DNA of 62,703 nt from Phormidium sp. FACHB-1136. GTDB taxonomy: Bacteria; Cyanobacteriota; Cyanobacteriia; Phormidesmidales; Phormidesmidaceae. Positions 1 to 8,606 of this stretch are shown here, piece after piece; position 1 is the first letter of the stretch, and each line of letters starts with the position of its first letter. Both the position numbers and the translations under genes were made by a program. The notes below the pieces were generated by a model. It made no database searches. It had not been told where the DNA came from and saw only the letters and a list, made by a program, of their open reading frames with translations. The stretch is from contig NZ_JACJRS010000026.1 of NCBI RefSeq assembly GCF_014697375.1, positions 1 to 62,703 on the forward strand, given 5' to 3'.

Positions 1-213
1 CAGCTTCACACTCAATTGGGGCAAGATTAAAAACCACTGCAAGTTTCGTTTGCGACTCGAATACTGAATCGGTTGGGGAAAGACACTGGCCAACACCGAC
101 AGCTTTACCTGGCGATGGACTTGTAACAAACATAACAACAGTTGCAGCGTCAAATACTGCTGGGTATTGAGATGAGCTTGGAGGGTCGTTTGGTAGAATG
201 TAGGTAATATCAT
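1..213 (-). CDS. IS4-family transposase, N-terminal 71 residues (partial)
   Basis: Read on the minus strand from ATG at 211-213, this frame is open to the window edge and gives 71 residues starting MILPTFYQTT. That start, the leucine-rich helix that follows and the later segment FPQPIQYSSRKRNLQWFL are characteristic of cyanobacterial IS4-family transposases. The catalytic DDE region would lie outside the window, so intactness cannot be judged. A shorter, broken copy of the same start lies at 11420-11536. The family is recognised from memory of its N-terminal pattern; the IS subgroup is not assigned. Confidence 0.75.
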   Translation of the reverse strand, partial: MILPTFYQTTLQAHLNTQQYLTLQLLLCLLQVHRQVKLSVLASVFPQPIQYSSRKRNLQWFLILPQLSVKL

Positions 214-313
214 TTGCTTAGGGGGGCTGCCAAAGCCCCCTATTTTTTCGTCCCTGACATTCTCTCAAAGCCTTGTCCAGATTGACATTGAACTCCCTTG
301 TCACCCGCTAAGG
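1..313 (-). mobile_element. IS4-like element, 5' end (runs off the window)
   Basis: The stretch holds the terminal region and the first part of an IS4-like element whose transposase reads leftward out of the window. The same terminal sequence recurs in opposite orientation at 11322-11536. The two copies align from the shared tip (reading CCTTAGCGGGTGAC on the minus strand) through the untranslated leader into the transposase. On the plus strand, 221-246 forms a G/C-rich hairpin followed by a T run, as in terminators that insulate an IS end. The tip at 313 abuts a headless IS256-type transposase, so this element probably inserted into that older one. No target duplication can be judged because the far end is outside. 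Confidence 0.8.
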
Positions 314-1355
314 AGTCGTTCAGAGCTTAGCCCTCTGTCCAGTTTGAGGGATCCACTTCAGTTGTACCTCAAAGGGGTGTCCAGTGGGGACTTTAGTGAG
401 GCGCTGTCATCGCTGTTGGGCGAAGCACCGAAAGGACTCTCTCCGGCCACCATCGGTCGGTTGAAAGCAAAATGGAGTGAGGAACATCGGTCATGGCAGC
501 AGCGGTCATTACAGCAACAGCGCTATGTCCATATTTGGGCCGACGGCATCTACTTCACCACCCGGGCCGATGAACGGCAGTGCCTGTTGGTCATCCTGGG
601 GATGACAGACAAGGGCCATAAGGAACTGCTGGGCCTGGAGATGGGGTATCGAGAATCGGAGTTGAGTTGGAAAGCCTTACTGCTGCGGCTCAAAGACCAG
701 GGGCTCGACCAGGCTCCCCGCCTCGCCATTGGCGATGGGGCGTTGGGCTTCTGGAAGGCCCTGCCCCAGGTGTTTCCCACCACGAAGGCACAGCGCTGCT
801 GGGTGCATAAGACCGCCAATGTGCTCAACAAACTCCCCAAACGGCAGCAACCGGAGGCGAAACAAGCCCTCTGGGAGATTTATCGAGCCGACAACAAGAC
901 CGAGGCCAATCAGGCGTTCCATCGGTTCATTCAGACCTACCAGGCCAAGTATCCGGAGGCCACCCAGGGTCTGGCCAAAGACCGGGATGTCTTGGTCACC
1001 TTCTCAGACCTACCAGGCCAAGTATCCGGAGGCCACCCAGGGTCTGGCCAAAGACCGGGATGTCTTGGTCACCTTCTTCGATTTCCCCGCTGAGCATTGG
1101 GCCCATCTTCGCACCACCCATCCCATTGAATTCACCTTTGCCACCGTCCGCCTCAGAACCGACCAAACCCGGGGCTGTGTCTCCAAGGACACCCTCCTGG
1201 CCCTGGTCTTCAATCTGGTGGAGAGGGCTCAGAAAAGCTGGCTCAGAATTCGAGGCTTCAAACACCTCGCGGACGTGATTGAAGGCATTCCGTTCAAGGA
1301 TGGATACCGGACTGATGACAACACCGATGTGACCCAGATGCAGGACGCCGCCTAG
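314..1355 (+). pseudogene. IS256-family (mutator type) transposase, truncated and frameshifted
   Basis: This is a DDE transposase of the IS256/mutator family. Motifs include LYLKGVSSGDFSEAL near the start, the first acidic site in WADGIYF, the second in LAIGDGALGFWKAL and the C-terminal TTHPIEFTFATVRLRT with the catalytic Glu. The N-terminal ~100 residues are missing, since the frame begins at the tip of the IS4-like element at 313. The reading frame is then broken by a perfect 73-bp tandem duplication (931-1003 and 1004-1076). 73 is not a multiple of three, so the C-terminal part from about 1077 is in another frame. Removing one copy restores the expected VTFFDFPAEHW continuity. It is therefore doubly inactivated, and the duplication looks recent because both copies are identical. 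Confidence 0.88.
931..1076. repeat. Perfect 73-bp tandem duplication inside the IS256-type transposase
   Basis: Positions 931-1003 and 1004-1076 are identical, head to tail. Each begins with TCAGACCTACCAGG and ends with GTCACCTTC. The period of 73 shifts the reading frame and inactivates the transposase. Confidence 0.97.
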
Positions 1356-1402
1356 ATCCTAGCCATACACCAGATTTGACAATATCTCTTGTTTGCCAGC
1401 CC

Positions 1403-1933
1403 CTAGGTTTCCTTCAAGCGCTCGATGAGCTCAAATTGCTCATTACGGTGCTCACTGCTTCCAGTGGCCAGGGTTTTCACCGCTTTACGTTTCCGAAAAT
1501 GATGCTTCTTCAATAACTGGTCTACCACCGTCACACTCACCCGGATGCCCTCCTCCGGAAGCAAGGCCGCAATCTCGTGGCGCTTGAGATTCGTCCACTT
1601 GAGCGTTTCATCCATCGGAGACCCCGCTGTGTGGCGCTCCAGCACCCGCAACAAGGCCTCGTCTAGACCTGCTAGGGTGGCCAATGCGGATTGTCGGCCC
1701 CCGCCCGGTTGGCGAATCCCCTCCTGCTCCAGGGCGGCGGTGTCGTTCAGTTCGGCTAAGCCCAGGGCCAAGGTGGCGTGATGACATCCCAACCGTCGTC
1801 GGATATAGGCTTGTCCGCCATACCCTAATTTCACCGCTTCGATGGCCGCATAACGCCGACGATCCTTCTCGAACAACGACTGGTAGTACCGCTGCATTTG
1901 AGCTTCAACGGAGGCAGGGTAGGGGGTGGTCAT
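1403..1933 (-). pseudogene. ISAzo13-like transposase, N-terminal fragment
   Basis: 176 residues resemble the N-terminal helix-turn-helix region of ISAzo13-family transposases. There is an FEKDRRRYAAIEAVKLGYGG start, a GGGRQSALATLAGLDEALL linker, and a later stretch with LKWTNLKRHEIAALLPEEG and VTVVDQLLKKHHFRKRKAVK. Family members are usually more than 400 residues and carry a DDE domain, which is absent here: the frame stops at 1403 just after EHRNEQFELIERLKET. It is probably a decayed or 3'-truncated element in the same IS cluster as the IS256-type pseudogene 50 bp away. No terminal inverted repeats were identified. Confidence 0.7.
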
Positions 1934-2008
1934 CTCTCGGTTCTTTTCGCTGCCTCTCTAGGATAGAAACTCAGCCCTCAGGATTGCATCTTATTCAATC
2001 CACGTTCC

Positions 2009-2884
2009 TTAGCGGTACTTTTGGAGCAGCAGGCTGAGCTTTTCGAGGGTGGCTGGGGGAGCTTTGTCCAGGGGGGTGATGATGGCGTACTTCAGGGCGG
2101 AGTGGGCCTCAGATTCGGGCGGGGCGGCGGCGATGCGATTCACCACCTCGCGGATCACCCGCTGGGCATTGGCGGCATTTTTTTGCAGATTGCCAATCAC
2201 CATCTCCACGGTGACGCTGTCGTGGTCTGGGTGCCAACAGTCGTAGTCGGTGACCAGGGCCAGGGTGGCGTAGGCGATTTCGGCTTCGCGGGCCAGTTTG
2301 GCTTCGGGCAGGTTGGTCATACCGATCACCGTCGCGCCCCAACTGCGGTACAGGTTCGATTCTGCCTTGGTGGAAAAGGCGGGGCCTTCCATGCAAACGT
2401 AGGTGCCGCCCCGGTGCAGGGTCACATCGGGTAACTCCAGGCTGTCCACGGCGTCGGTCACCAGCTTAGCCAGGTTGGGACAGACCGGATCGCCAAAGGC
2501 AATGTGGGCCACCAGTCCTTCGCCAAAAAAGGTGGAGATACGGTTGCGGGTACGGTCAATAAACTGATCGGGCACCACCATATCCAGGGGTTTGGCCGCT
2601 TCCTTGAGGGAACCCACCGCCGAGGCGGAGATCAGGTACTCTACCCCCAGGGATTTCATGGCGTAGATGTTGGCGCGGAAGGGCAGTTCCGAGGGCATCA
2701 GGGTGTGGCCGCGACCGTGGCGAGCCAAAAAGGCCACACGGGTACCGTCCAGGGTGCCAAGGATAATCGCATCGGAGGGATCCCCAAAGGGCGTTTCCAC
2801 CCGAACCTCTTCAATGTCCGTCAGCGCCTCCATTTGATAGAGACCGCTACCGCCGATAATGCCGATCTGCGCCTGTGCTGCCAT
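2009..2884 (-). CDS. mtnP: S-methyl-5'-thioadenosine phosphorylase
   Basis: It cleaves 5'-methylthioadenosine with phosphate to adenine and 5-methylthioribose-1-phosphate, feeding methionine salvage and recycling the by-product of polyamine synthesis. The 291-residue protein has the purine-phosphorylase family-2 fold signatures: GIIGGSGLY near residue 8, the phosphate-binding RHGRGH at 55-60, SAVGSL at 88-93, [12 protein letters not shown] at 161-172 and TDYDCWH near 212-218. The chosen start is ATG at 2882-2884, which puts the first beta-strand near residue 7 as in the family. A further upstream ATG (2920) would add 12 residues of no recognisable function. It lies 56 bp downstream of the Rre1-like regulator on the same strand and may be cotranscribed. 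Confidence 0.93.
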   Translation of the reverse strand: MAAQAQIGIIGGSGLYQMEALTDIEEVRVETPFGDPSDAIILGTLDGTRVAFLARHGRGHTLMPSELPFRANIYAMKSLGVEYLISASAVGSLKEAAKPLDMVVPDQFIDRTRNRISTFFGEGLVAHIAFGDPVCPNLAKLVTDAVDSLELPDVTLHRGGTYVCMEGPAFSTKAESNLYRSWGATVIGMTNLPEAKLAREAEIAYATLALVTDYDCWHPDHDSVTVEMVIGNLQKNAANAQRVIREVVNRIAAAPPESEAHSALKYAIITPLDKAPPATLEKLSLLLQKYR

Positions 2885-2952
2885 GTTCCCGCTGAGTCCT
2901 GCTGATACGCCGACCCCCATGATATAGCGGTAACCTAGGATATGGCGGTAAC

Positions 2953-3597
2953 CTAGGCTTTGTTGTTTTCAATCGCCCAGCGGGCCAGTTCGGTACGGTT
3001 GTGTAGCCCGGTTTTGCCCAGCATATTGCTGACGTGGCTTTCAATGGTGCGCTGGCTGACTTGCAGTTCTTCGGCAATTTCGCGGTTGGCCATGCCACGG
3101 GCCACAAACTGCACCACGCGCAGCTCGGTGGGGGTCAGTTCCACATCAAAGGGCACCTGAATGGCGGGGCCACCGCCTGCCTTAGCCTGTTGTTTGATCA
3201 GCCGGGATGCCTGCTTCAGGGAGGACTCCACCTGAGCCACCAGTTCCTCCGGCTCGAAGGGCTTGACCATGTAAACATCGGCCCCAGTATTGAGCCCCTT
3301 CACCCGATCCTGGCTTTGACCCTTGGCGGAAAGGAATAGGATTGGGATCCATTCGGTTTCCGGGTTCTCACGCACATGCTTCACGAAGGTGTGACCATCC
3401 ATTTCTGGCATCATCACATCGCAAATAATCATGTCCGGCAAACTTTCGTCGAGCAACTCCAACGCTTCACGACCGTTGCCAGCGGTTTTGACGTCGTAGC
3501 CACGAAACTCAAGGTAATCTTTGACGAGCAAAATGAGGTTGGGATCGTCGTCAATCAGCAACAGTTGCTTTTGGTCGCCTACGGTGGAATCCTTCAT
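2953..3597 (-). CDS. ycf29: NarL-type response regulator, Rre1/Ycf29 family
   Basis: A 214-residue two-domain response regulator. The receiver domain (about 10-125) has the acidic cluster DDD at 16-18, phosphoacceptor Asp60 in [11 protein letters not shown] and Lys112 in MVKPFEPEE. The LuxR/NarL helix-turn-helix (about 150-210) reads [25 protein letters not shown] then [31 protein letters not shown]. The strong match to the cyanobacterial/red-algal plastid Ycf29 pattern, including [31 protein letters not shown]-type wording, points to Rre1, which in model cyanobacteria works with Hik2/Hik34 in heat, salt and redox responses. That functional link is family knowledge; no partner kinase is adjacent. 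mtnP follows on the same strand. Confidence 0.8.
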   Translation of the reverse strand: MKDSTVGDQKQLLLIDDDPNLILLVKDYLEFRGYDVKTAGNGREALELLDESLPDMIICDVMMPEMDGHTFVKHVRENPETEWIPILFLSAKGQSQDRVKGLNTGADVYMVKPFEPEELVAQVESSLKQASRLIKQQAKAGGGPAIQVPFDVELTPTELRVVQFVARGMANREIAEELQVSQRTIESHVSNMLGKTGLHNRTELARWAIENNKA

Positions 3598-3885
3598 GCT
3601 TGGAAAATGAATACGATATCTCTTAATTAATCATTCCCTATTGGCTTTGTTAGCTTACACCAAACGGTTACAAAGCTTTGAGGCCAACCGCGCCAACATA
3701 CCAAAATCGGCTACTTTAGCCGATACTGCTGATAATACTCTAAGTCACGGGGTTCGGCGTCATGCTGGGTTGAGGGATTCCTGGCCGGGACAGAGAAGTT
3801 TTAGATCTGTTTAATGTTTACCCAGAACCCCAAGGGGCTTCGCTAGGCTAAACATGACCTCTCCCCAAACCGGACAGTAGATATT

Positions 3886-4185
3886 GTGGCGCTCCCAGAG
3901 GATCTGTTTAGTCGAGCCAATGCCCGCTGCCACCACCGGGCCTACGAACAATGGCATCGGATACAAAGCAAGCAGCACATTCTGCGTTCTCAGGTGGGGT
4001 TCGCGACTTCCGTCCCCTCTCGCCCCGCCCCCTGCCGTCGCTGTGCCAACTACCATGGCATCGCCTACGGCACCGCCCGCGACCGTCGCCAAACCCTAGT
4101 TTGCGCCATCCACCCCTACGGCTGGGGGAATGATGGCCCCTGCCCCGACTGGCAGTCCGAACCCTCCACGCCCCCCACGTTCTAG
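3886..4185 (+). CDS. Small Cys-rich conserved hypothetical protein
   Basis: A 99-residue frame with a GTG start. Its C-terminal half carries an ordered cysteine pattern, CRRCANYHGIAYG at 50-62, LVCAIHPYGW at 71-80 and CPDW at 86-89 (Cys50, 53, 73 and 86), which suggests a small metal-binding fold. I recall similar short proteins in other cyanobacteria with the same C-x-x-C, HG-Y and C-A-x-x-P-Y-G pattern, but no function is known to me. It stands alone between the Rre1-like regulator and a repeat-rich spacer. The N-terminal 40 residues are poorly structured and the start is uncertain. A chance frame is possible, but the motif order argues against it. Confidence 0.58.
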   Translation: MALPEDLFSRANARCHHRAYEQWHRIQSKQHILRSQVGFATSVPSRPAPCRRCANYHGIAYGTARDRRQTLVCAIHPYGWGNDGPCPDWQSEPSTPPTF

Positions 4186-4703
4186 CCTCTAGCGTTTAGG
4201 CTGCCCTAGCCTCAGTGCCATGCATCCATTGCCTACTCAGCATGGATAATACTTGGCCAAGACATCCTACGTCTTTGATCAAGGATAAATAGTCTCTGAG
4301 AGGGCCATTTTCCAGGTTGGCTGCTCATTGGCTACACATCACCACGTCAGTCCTAGTTAGCCATCCAGGATCGTCACTACGGCTGAGCTTGGATCCCCCC
4401 TGGCCCCCCTTGGGAAGGGGGGTGTTTGGTCAAAATCCTCCCTTTGTAATACTAAATCCGGCTTACCTACCCACGGTATCAGCGGGCGAGGAGACCTCGC
4501 CCCTACGGTTTGTCGGCCTGGGAATCGGGGTCTTCTGGCTCAGATTTGGTATGAGAGGGTGTTTGGTCAAAGTCCCCCTTTGTAAGGGGGATTTAGGGGG
4601 ATCTCGCTAGAACTCTCCTACCGAGGTGAACCGTCGCTGATTCTGCAAACATTGCGGCCAGAATTTCGTCAGGAGAAAAGGTTAACCAAAGGCAACTTTT
4701 TGA
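4186..4703. repeat. Repeat-rich spacer: two dispersed repeat families
   Basis: This gene-free spacer holds three dispersed elements. At 4390-4430 and 4571-4607 lie G/C-run palindromes of the type GATCCCCCCTGG...AAGGGGGG and CCCCCTTTGTAAGGGGG, the same family as those at 15548, 29065, 41035 and 53948. Between them, 4445-4560 carries a roughly 110-bp unit beginning ATACTAAATCCGGCTTACC and containing GGCGAGGAGACCTCGCCCCT. That unit recurs at 42243-42356 and, inverted and shorter, at 27018-27078. I see no coding frame of recognisable origin. Confidence 0.75.
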
Positions 4704-5933
4704 CTAAACCTGGCGACGTAGGCTAAACCGGGACGCTGGAACACTAAACAAATCCCGGAAACGGGCCTGACGCTCTGCCGCAGGTTCCGGTGCGTCGTAC
4801 CAGAGACTTTCGTAGTAGAAAAAGGCGACCCCCAACCCCTGGGCCGTCGCCCGCAGCACCTTGGCTTGAATCATCGACATCGGCATGGGTCGATTGCGTA
4901 GCCCAGTCAGGATGCCAATACCCACCGGGATTTGAGTTTGGGCCATCTGAATTTCAGGCCGCAGAATGTGATCCGTAAAGCTGTTCATATCCCAGCGGTA
5001 GACCTGTACCAACAGTTCATCCACTAGACCACGGTTGATCCAGTCCACCCAATCCTGCAAAAACGAGTTATAGGCCGTGTCATAGGGATTCGGCGACACC
5101 GACACAATAGCGTTGGGGCGATACTGTTTCACCGTCTGGTTGAGATGGGCCACAAAGTCTGTAATCTTGTCGGCCCGCCAGCGCATCCAGGCGGGATCAC
5201 GAGGGTTACTGGGGACTGGCTGCTCGGTTTCCTGCTGGTAGAGCGCCATAGTGTAGGGGTCGTAGCCAAAGTCGCTGGGCAGGGCGGTGTGATCATCAAA
5301 CTGAATGCCGTCGATGTCGTAGCGGGAGGCAATTTCGGCAATTAGGCTGGCGATGAACTGCTGCACCTCCGGCTTAAATGGGTTGAGCCACACCACTTCC
5401 CCCGCCGCACTGCCGGAGGTCTGGCTACCGTCTTGGCGCTGGGTGAGCCAGTCTGGGTGAGCCATGGCCAACTCCGACGACGGTGGAGCCATAAAGCCAA
5501 ACTCAAACCAGGGAATAGCCAGCAACCCCTGACGGTGAGCTTGGTGAATCACATCCGCCAGAATGTCCTGCCCCGCCAAGCCTCGGTGAATGTAGGGAAT
5601 TCCGGCTCGCTGGGCAACCACGCTGGGGTAGAGGGCATAGCCCGAATTCCAGACCACGGGATAGACCGTATTAAAGTTGATCTGAGACAACTCGGCCATG
5701 GCGCTCTGCACCCGAGCGGAATCCCGCAGCATCGTCATATCGTTGGTGGTCAGCCACACCCCCCGGATTTTCTGGAAGCTCTGGGGCGTCGGGGCCGTTT
5801 CCCACGGATCCGCCCCCCAAGGCACTACAGGCGAAAAGGCGACCGCAGGCCCACCCAGCATCACCACGGCCAGCAGCGCGGCCCAAAACAGTAGAATCCG
5901 GCGTTTGAGTTTGTGTTTGAGTTGAGGTGTCAT
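4704..5933 (-). CDS. Glycoside hydrolase-like GHL10 family protein (YngK-like)
   Basis: A 409-residue exported protein. A basic N-terminus and hydrophobic segment (about 12-33) form a signal peptide or anchor. The rest is a TIM-barrel of the GHL10 (DUF187) family: IRGVWLTTND at 56-65, NTVYPVVWNSGYALYPS near 88-104, IPWFEFGFM near 140-148, and the presumed catalytic acidic cluster DGIQFDDH at 208-215, followed by IVSVSPNPYDTAYN. Such proteins are thought to act on cell-envelope or storage glycans, but the substrate is not established and nothing in the context identifies it. It is monocistronic on the minus strand, with repeats downstream. Confidence 0.85.
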   Translation of the reverse strand: MTPQLKHKLKRRILLFWAALLAVVMLGGPAVAFSPVVPWGADPWETAPTPQSFQKIRGVWLTTNDMTMLRDSARVQSAMAELSQINFNTVYPVVWNSGYALYPSVVAQRAGIPYIHRGLAGQDILADVIHQAHRQGLLAIPWFEFGFMAPPSSELAMAHPDWLTQRQDGSQTSGSAAGEVVWLNPFKPEVQQFIASLIAEIASRYDIDGIQFDDHTALPSDFGYDPYTMALYQQETEQPVPSNPRDPAWMRWRADKITDFVAHLNQTVKQYRPNAIVSVSPNPYDTAYNSFLQDWVDWINRGLVDELLVQVYRWDMNSFTDHILRPEIQMAQTQIPVGIGILTGLRNRPMPMSMIQAKVLRATAQGLGVAFFYYESLWYDAPEPAAERQARFRDLFSVPASRFSLRRQV

Positions 5934-6152
5934 AGGGGGAGAGCGAATCGCTGTTGGCTATTCTATACAATGAGCGCTGGCTGGCATTGAGAATGGTTAA
6001 CGGGCACCTCGATTCATACCAAAAAGCATTCTCTCTTCGCAGATTCAAATCTGAAGTGCAACACAGTGTTATGGAAGGGCTACTTCCGTCTCACTGTGTT
6101 ATTTTTTGAGACTGCAATTCCCTGGAGTCTCGATTGATCGAGGTGCCCAACT

Positions 6153-7016
6153 ATGTGGACTGCCATTGCTCAACACATTAGCGCCCAAACGGGGACGGCC
6201 TTTGTCATTACAGACCGCCGTTCGGTGGGCGGGGGCTGCATCAACCAGGCGTATCAAATTACCGATGGTCGCCAGCGTTTTTTTCTGAAGCTGAATCGTG
6301 CCGCCCAAGTGGCCATGTTTGAGGCGGAGGCGCTGGGCCTAACGGAGATGTACGAGAGTCAGACGATCCGCGTCCCGAAACCGATTTGCTGGGGCACCGC
6401 CGAGGCCTCGGCCTATGTGGTTCTGGAGTGGCTGGACTTGGGGCATTCTGGCGAAGGTTCTTGGCGGCGCATGGGGGAAACCCTAGCGGCGATGCATCGA
6501 GTTAGCCATGCGAAGGGGTTTGGCTGGCACCAGGGCAACACCATTGGGGCTACTCCGCAGCCGAATCCTTGGACGGCAAGTTGGCTGGACTTTTACCAAG
6601 AGCATCGTTTGGAGCACCAGTTTCGTCTGGCTCAGCGGCGGGGCGGGCGGTTTCCTCGACGGTTGGAACTCTTGCAAGCCTTACCCGATCTCTTGGCGGG
6701 GCATTCTCCCACCCCGGCCTTGGTGCATGGCGATCTGTGGTCGGGCAATGCAGCGGTGACAGCGGAGGGCGATCCGGTGATTTTCGACCCCGCCACCTAC
6801 TACGGGGATCGGGAGGTGGATCTGGCCATGACCGAACTGTTTGGCCGTTTCCCCACCGCTTTCTATGAGGGCTACCAAGCGGCCTATCCCCTAGAGGCGG
6901 GCTATGCCCAACGCAGAATTTTGTACAACCTGTACCACATCCTCAACCACTTCAATCTCTTTGGCGGCGGCTACGAAGCCCAGGCCAACCGCATGATTGA
7001 CCAACTGTTGGGATGA
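6153..7016 (+). CDS. Fructosamine-3-kinase-like protein
   Basis: A 287-residue small-molecule kinase of the fructosamine-kinase/aminoglycoside-phosphotransferase fold. Visible motifs are VGGGCINQAYQI (nucleotide-binding loop, 25-36), FFLKLN with Lys46, VVLEWLDL near 89-96, the catalytic loop VHGDLWSGN at 191-199, and the metal-binding FDPATYYGDREVDLAMTELFG from 211. Family members phosphorylate ketosamines or ribulosamines on glycated proteins or free amino sugars, promoting deglycation. The exact substrate is inferred. ATG at 6153 follows a short leader and gives the normal family length. The gene appears monocistronic. Confidence 0.9.
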   Translation: MWTAIAQHISAQTGTAFVITDRRSVGGGCINQAYQITDGRQRFFLKLNRAAQVAMFEAEALGLTEMYESQTIRVPKPICWGTAEASAYVVLEWLDLGHSGEGSWRRMGETLAAMHRVSHAKGFGWHQGNTIGATPQPNPWTASWLDFYQEHRLEHQFRLAQRRGGRFPRRLELLQALPDLLAGHSPTPALVHGDLWSGNAAVTAEGDPVIFDPATYYGDREVDLAMTELFGRFPTAFYEGYQAAYPLEAGYAQRRILYNLYHILNHFNLFGGGYEAQANRMIDQLLG

Positions 7017-7053
7017 GGTGTTGGGATGAGGGGGCTGTTCCCTCTAGACCCAC

Positions 7054-7170
7054 CTACAGCAGGTTTTGGCTATGGAGGAAAAAGTAGGCCAACCGGGCCA
7101 AACTCAGGCCAATAAAGGCTATCAAGATAATGGCGGTGGACACACTGACGATCTCACGTAGGGTCTTCAT
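7054..7170 (-). CDS. Small single-span membrane protein (38 aa)
   Basis: A short frame from ATG at 7168-7170 to TAG at 7054-7056. The product starts MKTLREIVSVS and has one hydrophobic helix (about residues 10-33) with a positively charged residue within it (SLARLAYFFL). It is convergent with the fructosamine-kinase gene and divergent from the lipoprotein at 7255. The size and single span resemble the many small subunits of cyanobacterial photosynthetic and NDH-1 complexes, but I could not match it to any known Psb, Psa, Pet or Ndh subunit. It is a candidate only. Confidence 0.45.
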   Translation of the reverse strand: MKTLREIVSVSTAIILIAFIGLSLARLAYFFLHSQNLL

Positions 7171-7254
7171 CAAACTTGGTCAAGGGCTAGGGTGAACTGC
7201 TATGGTCTGAGAGGATATTGTCTCGCCTTTTGGGCCGTTGCTGGCCCCTTGCCC

Positions 7255-8394
7255 ATGAATCGTCGCAATTTTTTAGCTACCACCCTGGGGCTTGCCCTTA
7301 CCAGTTTGACCACGGGCTGTCAGCGTCTATGGACGGGGGATGTGGGGCTGGCGATTTTGGCGGGATCGCTACCGGGACAGGTGGTGCAGTGGTTTCAACG
7401 ACAACCATCCCAGACGGGCCAAGTCTCTGTGGTGGCGAAGGACTCCCTCCTCGACCTCTATCACCTGTTGCAAAGCTGGCAGAGTGAGCATCAGGCAAAC
7501 GCCACGGCGGCGAACACGAGTGCTTCCCCCAGAACCGCCCAATGGGTGACCCAGGCGGATACCTGGCTGGCTCCCGCTATTCAGCAGGGGCTTATCCAGG
7601 CCATCCCTACCGAAACGCTAACGGGTTGGGTCGATCTGCCGGAACCTTGGCCTGCCCTGGTGCGGCGCAATGGACAGGGGATGTCCGACGAAGCGGGGGA
7701 TGTGTGGGGCATTCCCTACCGATGGACGCCCCTGGCCATCCTCTACGACCGTCGCACCCTGGGGGCCAAGGCCGATCCGGTGCGGGGCTGGGCCGATCTG
7801 CTGCACCCGGAATGGAACCAGCGGCTAATGCTGCCCGACGATGAGCGGTTGGTGATTGGTCTGGCGCTCAAGGCGCTCAACGCCTCTGCCAATGCCCCCG
7901 ACCTGAGCGCGATCCCTGAGTTGGACTCTTTTCTCGCCCAACTCCATCGCCAGGTGCGCTGGTATAGCTCCACCCACAGCCTCAAAGCGTTGATTGTGGG
8001 CGATGCTGCGGCTACCGTGGGTTGGCTAGATGCCCTGCGCCCCGTTGCCCTGCGCTATCGACACCTTGAACTGGTGATTCCGACGGAGGGCACCCTCGCC
8101 AGCGCCGATCTTTGGGTGCAGCCCAGGGTGGCCCCAACCCCCAACCCCATGGCGATGGACTGGCTCACCTTTTGCCTCAGCGAGACCTTCACCGAGCAAA
8201 TGGCCATCTACGGCCAAGGGCTAACCCCCCGGCACTGGGGCGCAGGACTAGCCAATCTCCCCCCCGCCTTCCAGTCGGAGGCCGGACTGGTGAGCGACAC
8301 CACCGGACTGGCTAATAGTGAATTTCTGTGGCCCCTGATCCCCACCGTGCAAGCCCAATACACCCAGCTTTGGCAACGGGTCAGAACGGGATAG
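7255..8394 (+). CDS. Extracellular solute-binding lipoprotein, PotD-like (Tat-type signal)
   Basis: A 379-residue periplasmic binding protein of the type used by iron, polyamine and similar ABC transporters. ATG at 7255 was preferred over 7192 because it starts directly at the signal sequence MNRRNFLATTLG, which has a twin-arginine motif. A lipobox LTTGC follows (Cys22), so the mature protein should be lipid-anchored. The body contains WGIPYRWTPLAILYDRR (about 150-166) and GWADLLHPEWNQRLMLPD, typical of PotD/spermidine-binding-like proteins. No permease or ATPase genes are next to it, so its transporter partner and ligand are unknown. Confidence 0.8.
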   Translation: MNRRNFLATTLGLALTSLTTGCQRLWTGDVGLAILAGSLPGQVVQWFQRQPSQTGQVSVVAKDSLLDLYHLLQSWQSEHQANATAANTSASPRTAQWVTQADTWLAPAIQQGLIQAIPTETLTGWVDLPEPWPALVRRNGQGMSDEAGDVWGIPYRWTPLAILYDRRTLGAKADPVRGWADLLHPEWNQRLMLPDDERLVIGLALKALNASANAPDLSAIPELDSFLAQLHRQVRWYSSTHSLKALIVGDAAATVGWLDALRPVALRYRHLELVIPTEGTLASADLWVQPRVAPTPNPMAMDWLTFCLSETFTEQMAIYGQGLTPRHWGAGLANLPPAFQSEAGLVSDTTGLANSEFLWPLIPTVQAQYTQLWQRVRTG

Positions 8395-8606
8395 GGACGG
8401 AGGGTTCACCATCCCTCAGGGCAGGGCGCTAGAGCCGGGTGCTGCAATTAAGTTTTCAATCCAAAGTTTTCCGCCAAAACAGGGGACAGGGGTTTATATT
8501 CGGGGAAAGCGAATTGAGGCGTTGTAGTAATTGAGGCGCAGTGGGTCGTCCTTGGCGACCCACTGCCCACCGCCTGATTCCGATCGTGACATCCCCTTTC
8601 CCCGCC

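Noticed and set aside
5145-5925. Open frames antisense to the GHL10 gene
   Set aside because: Shadow frames produced by high G+C; no motifs, and the minus-strand gene is convincing.
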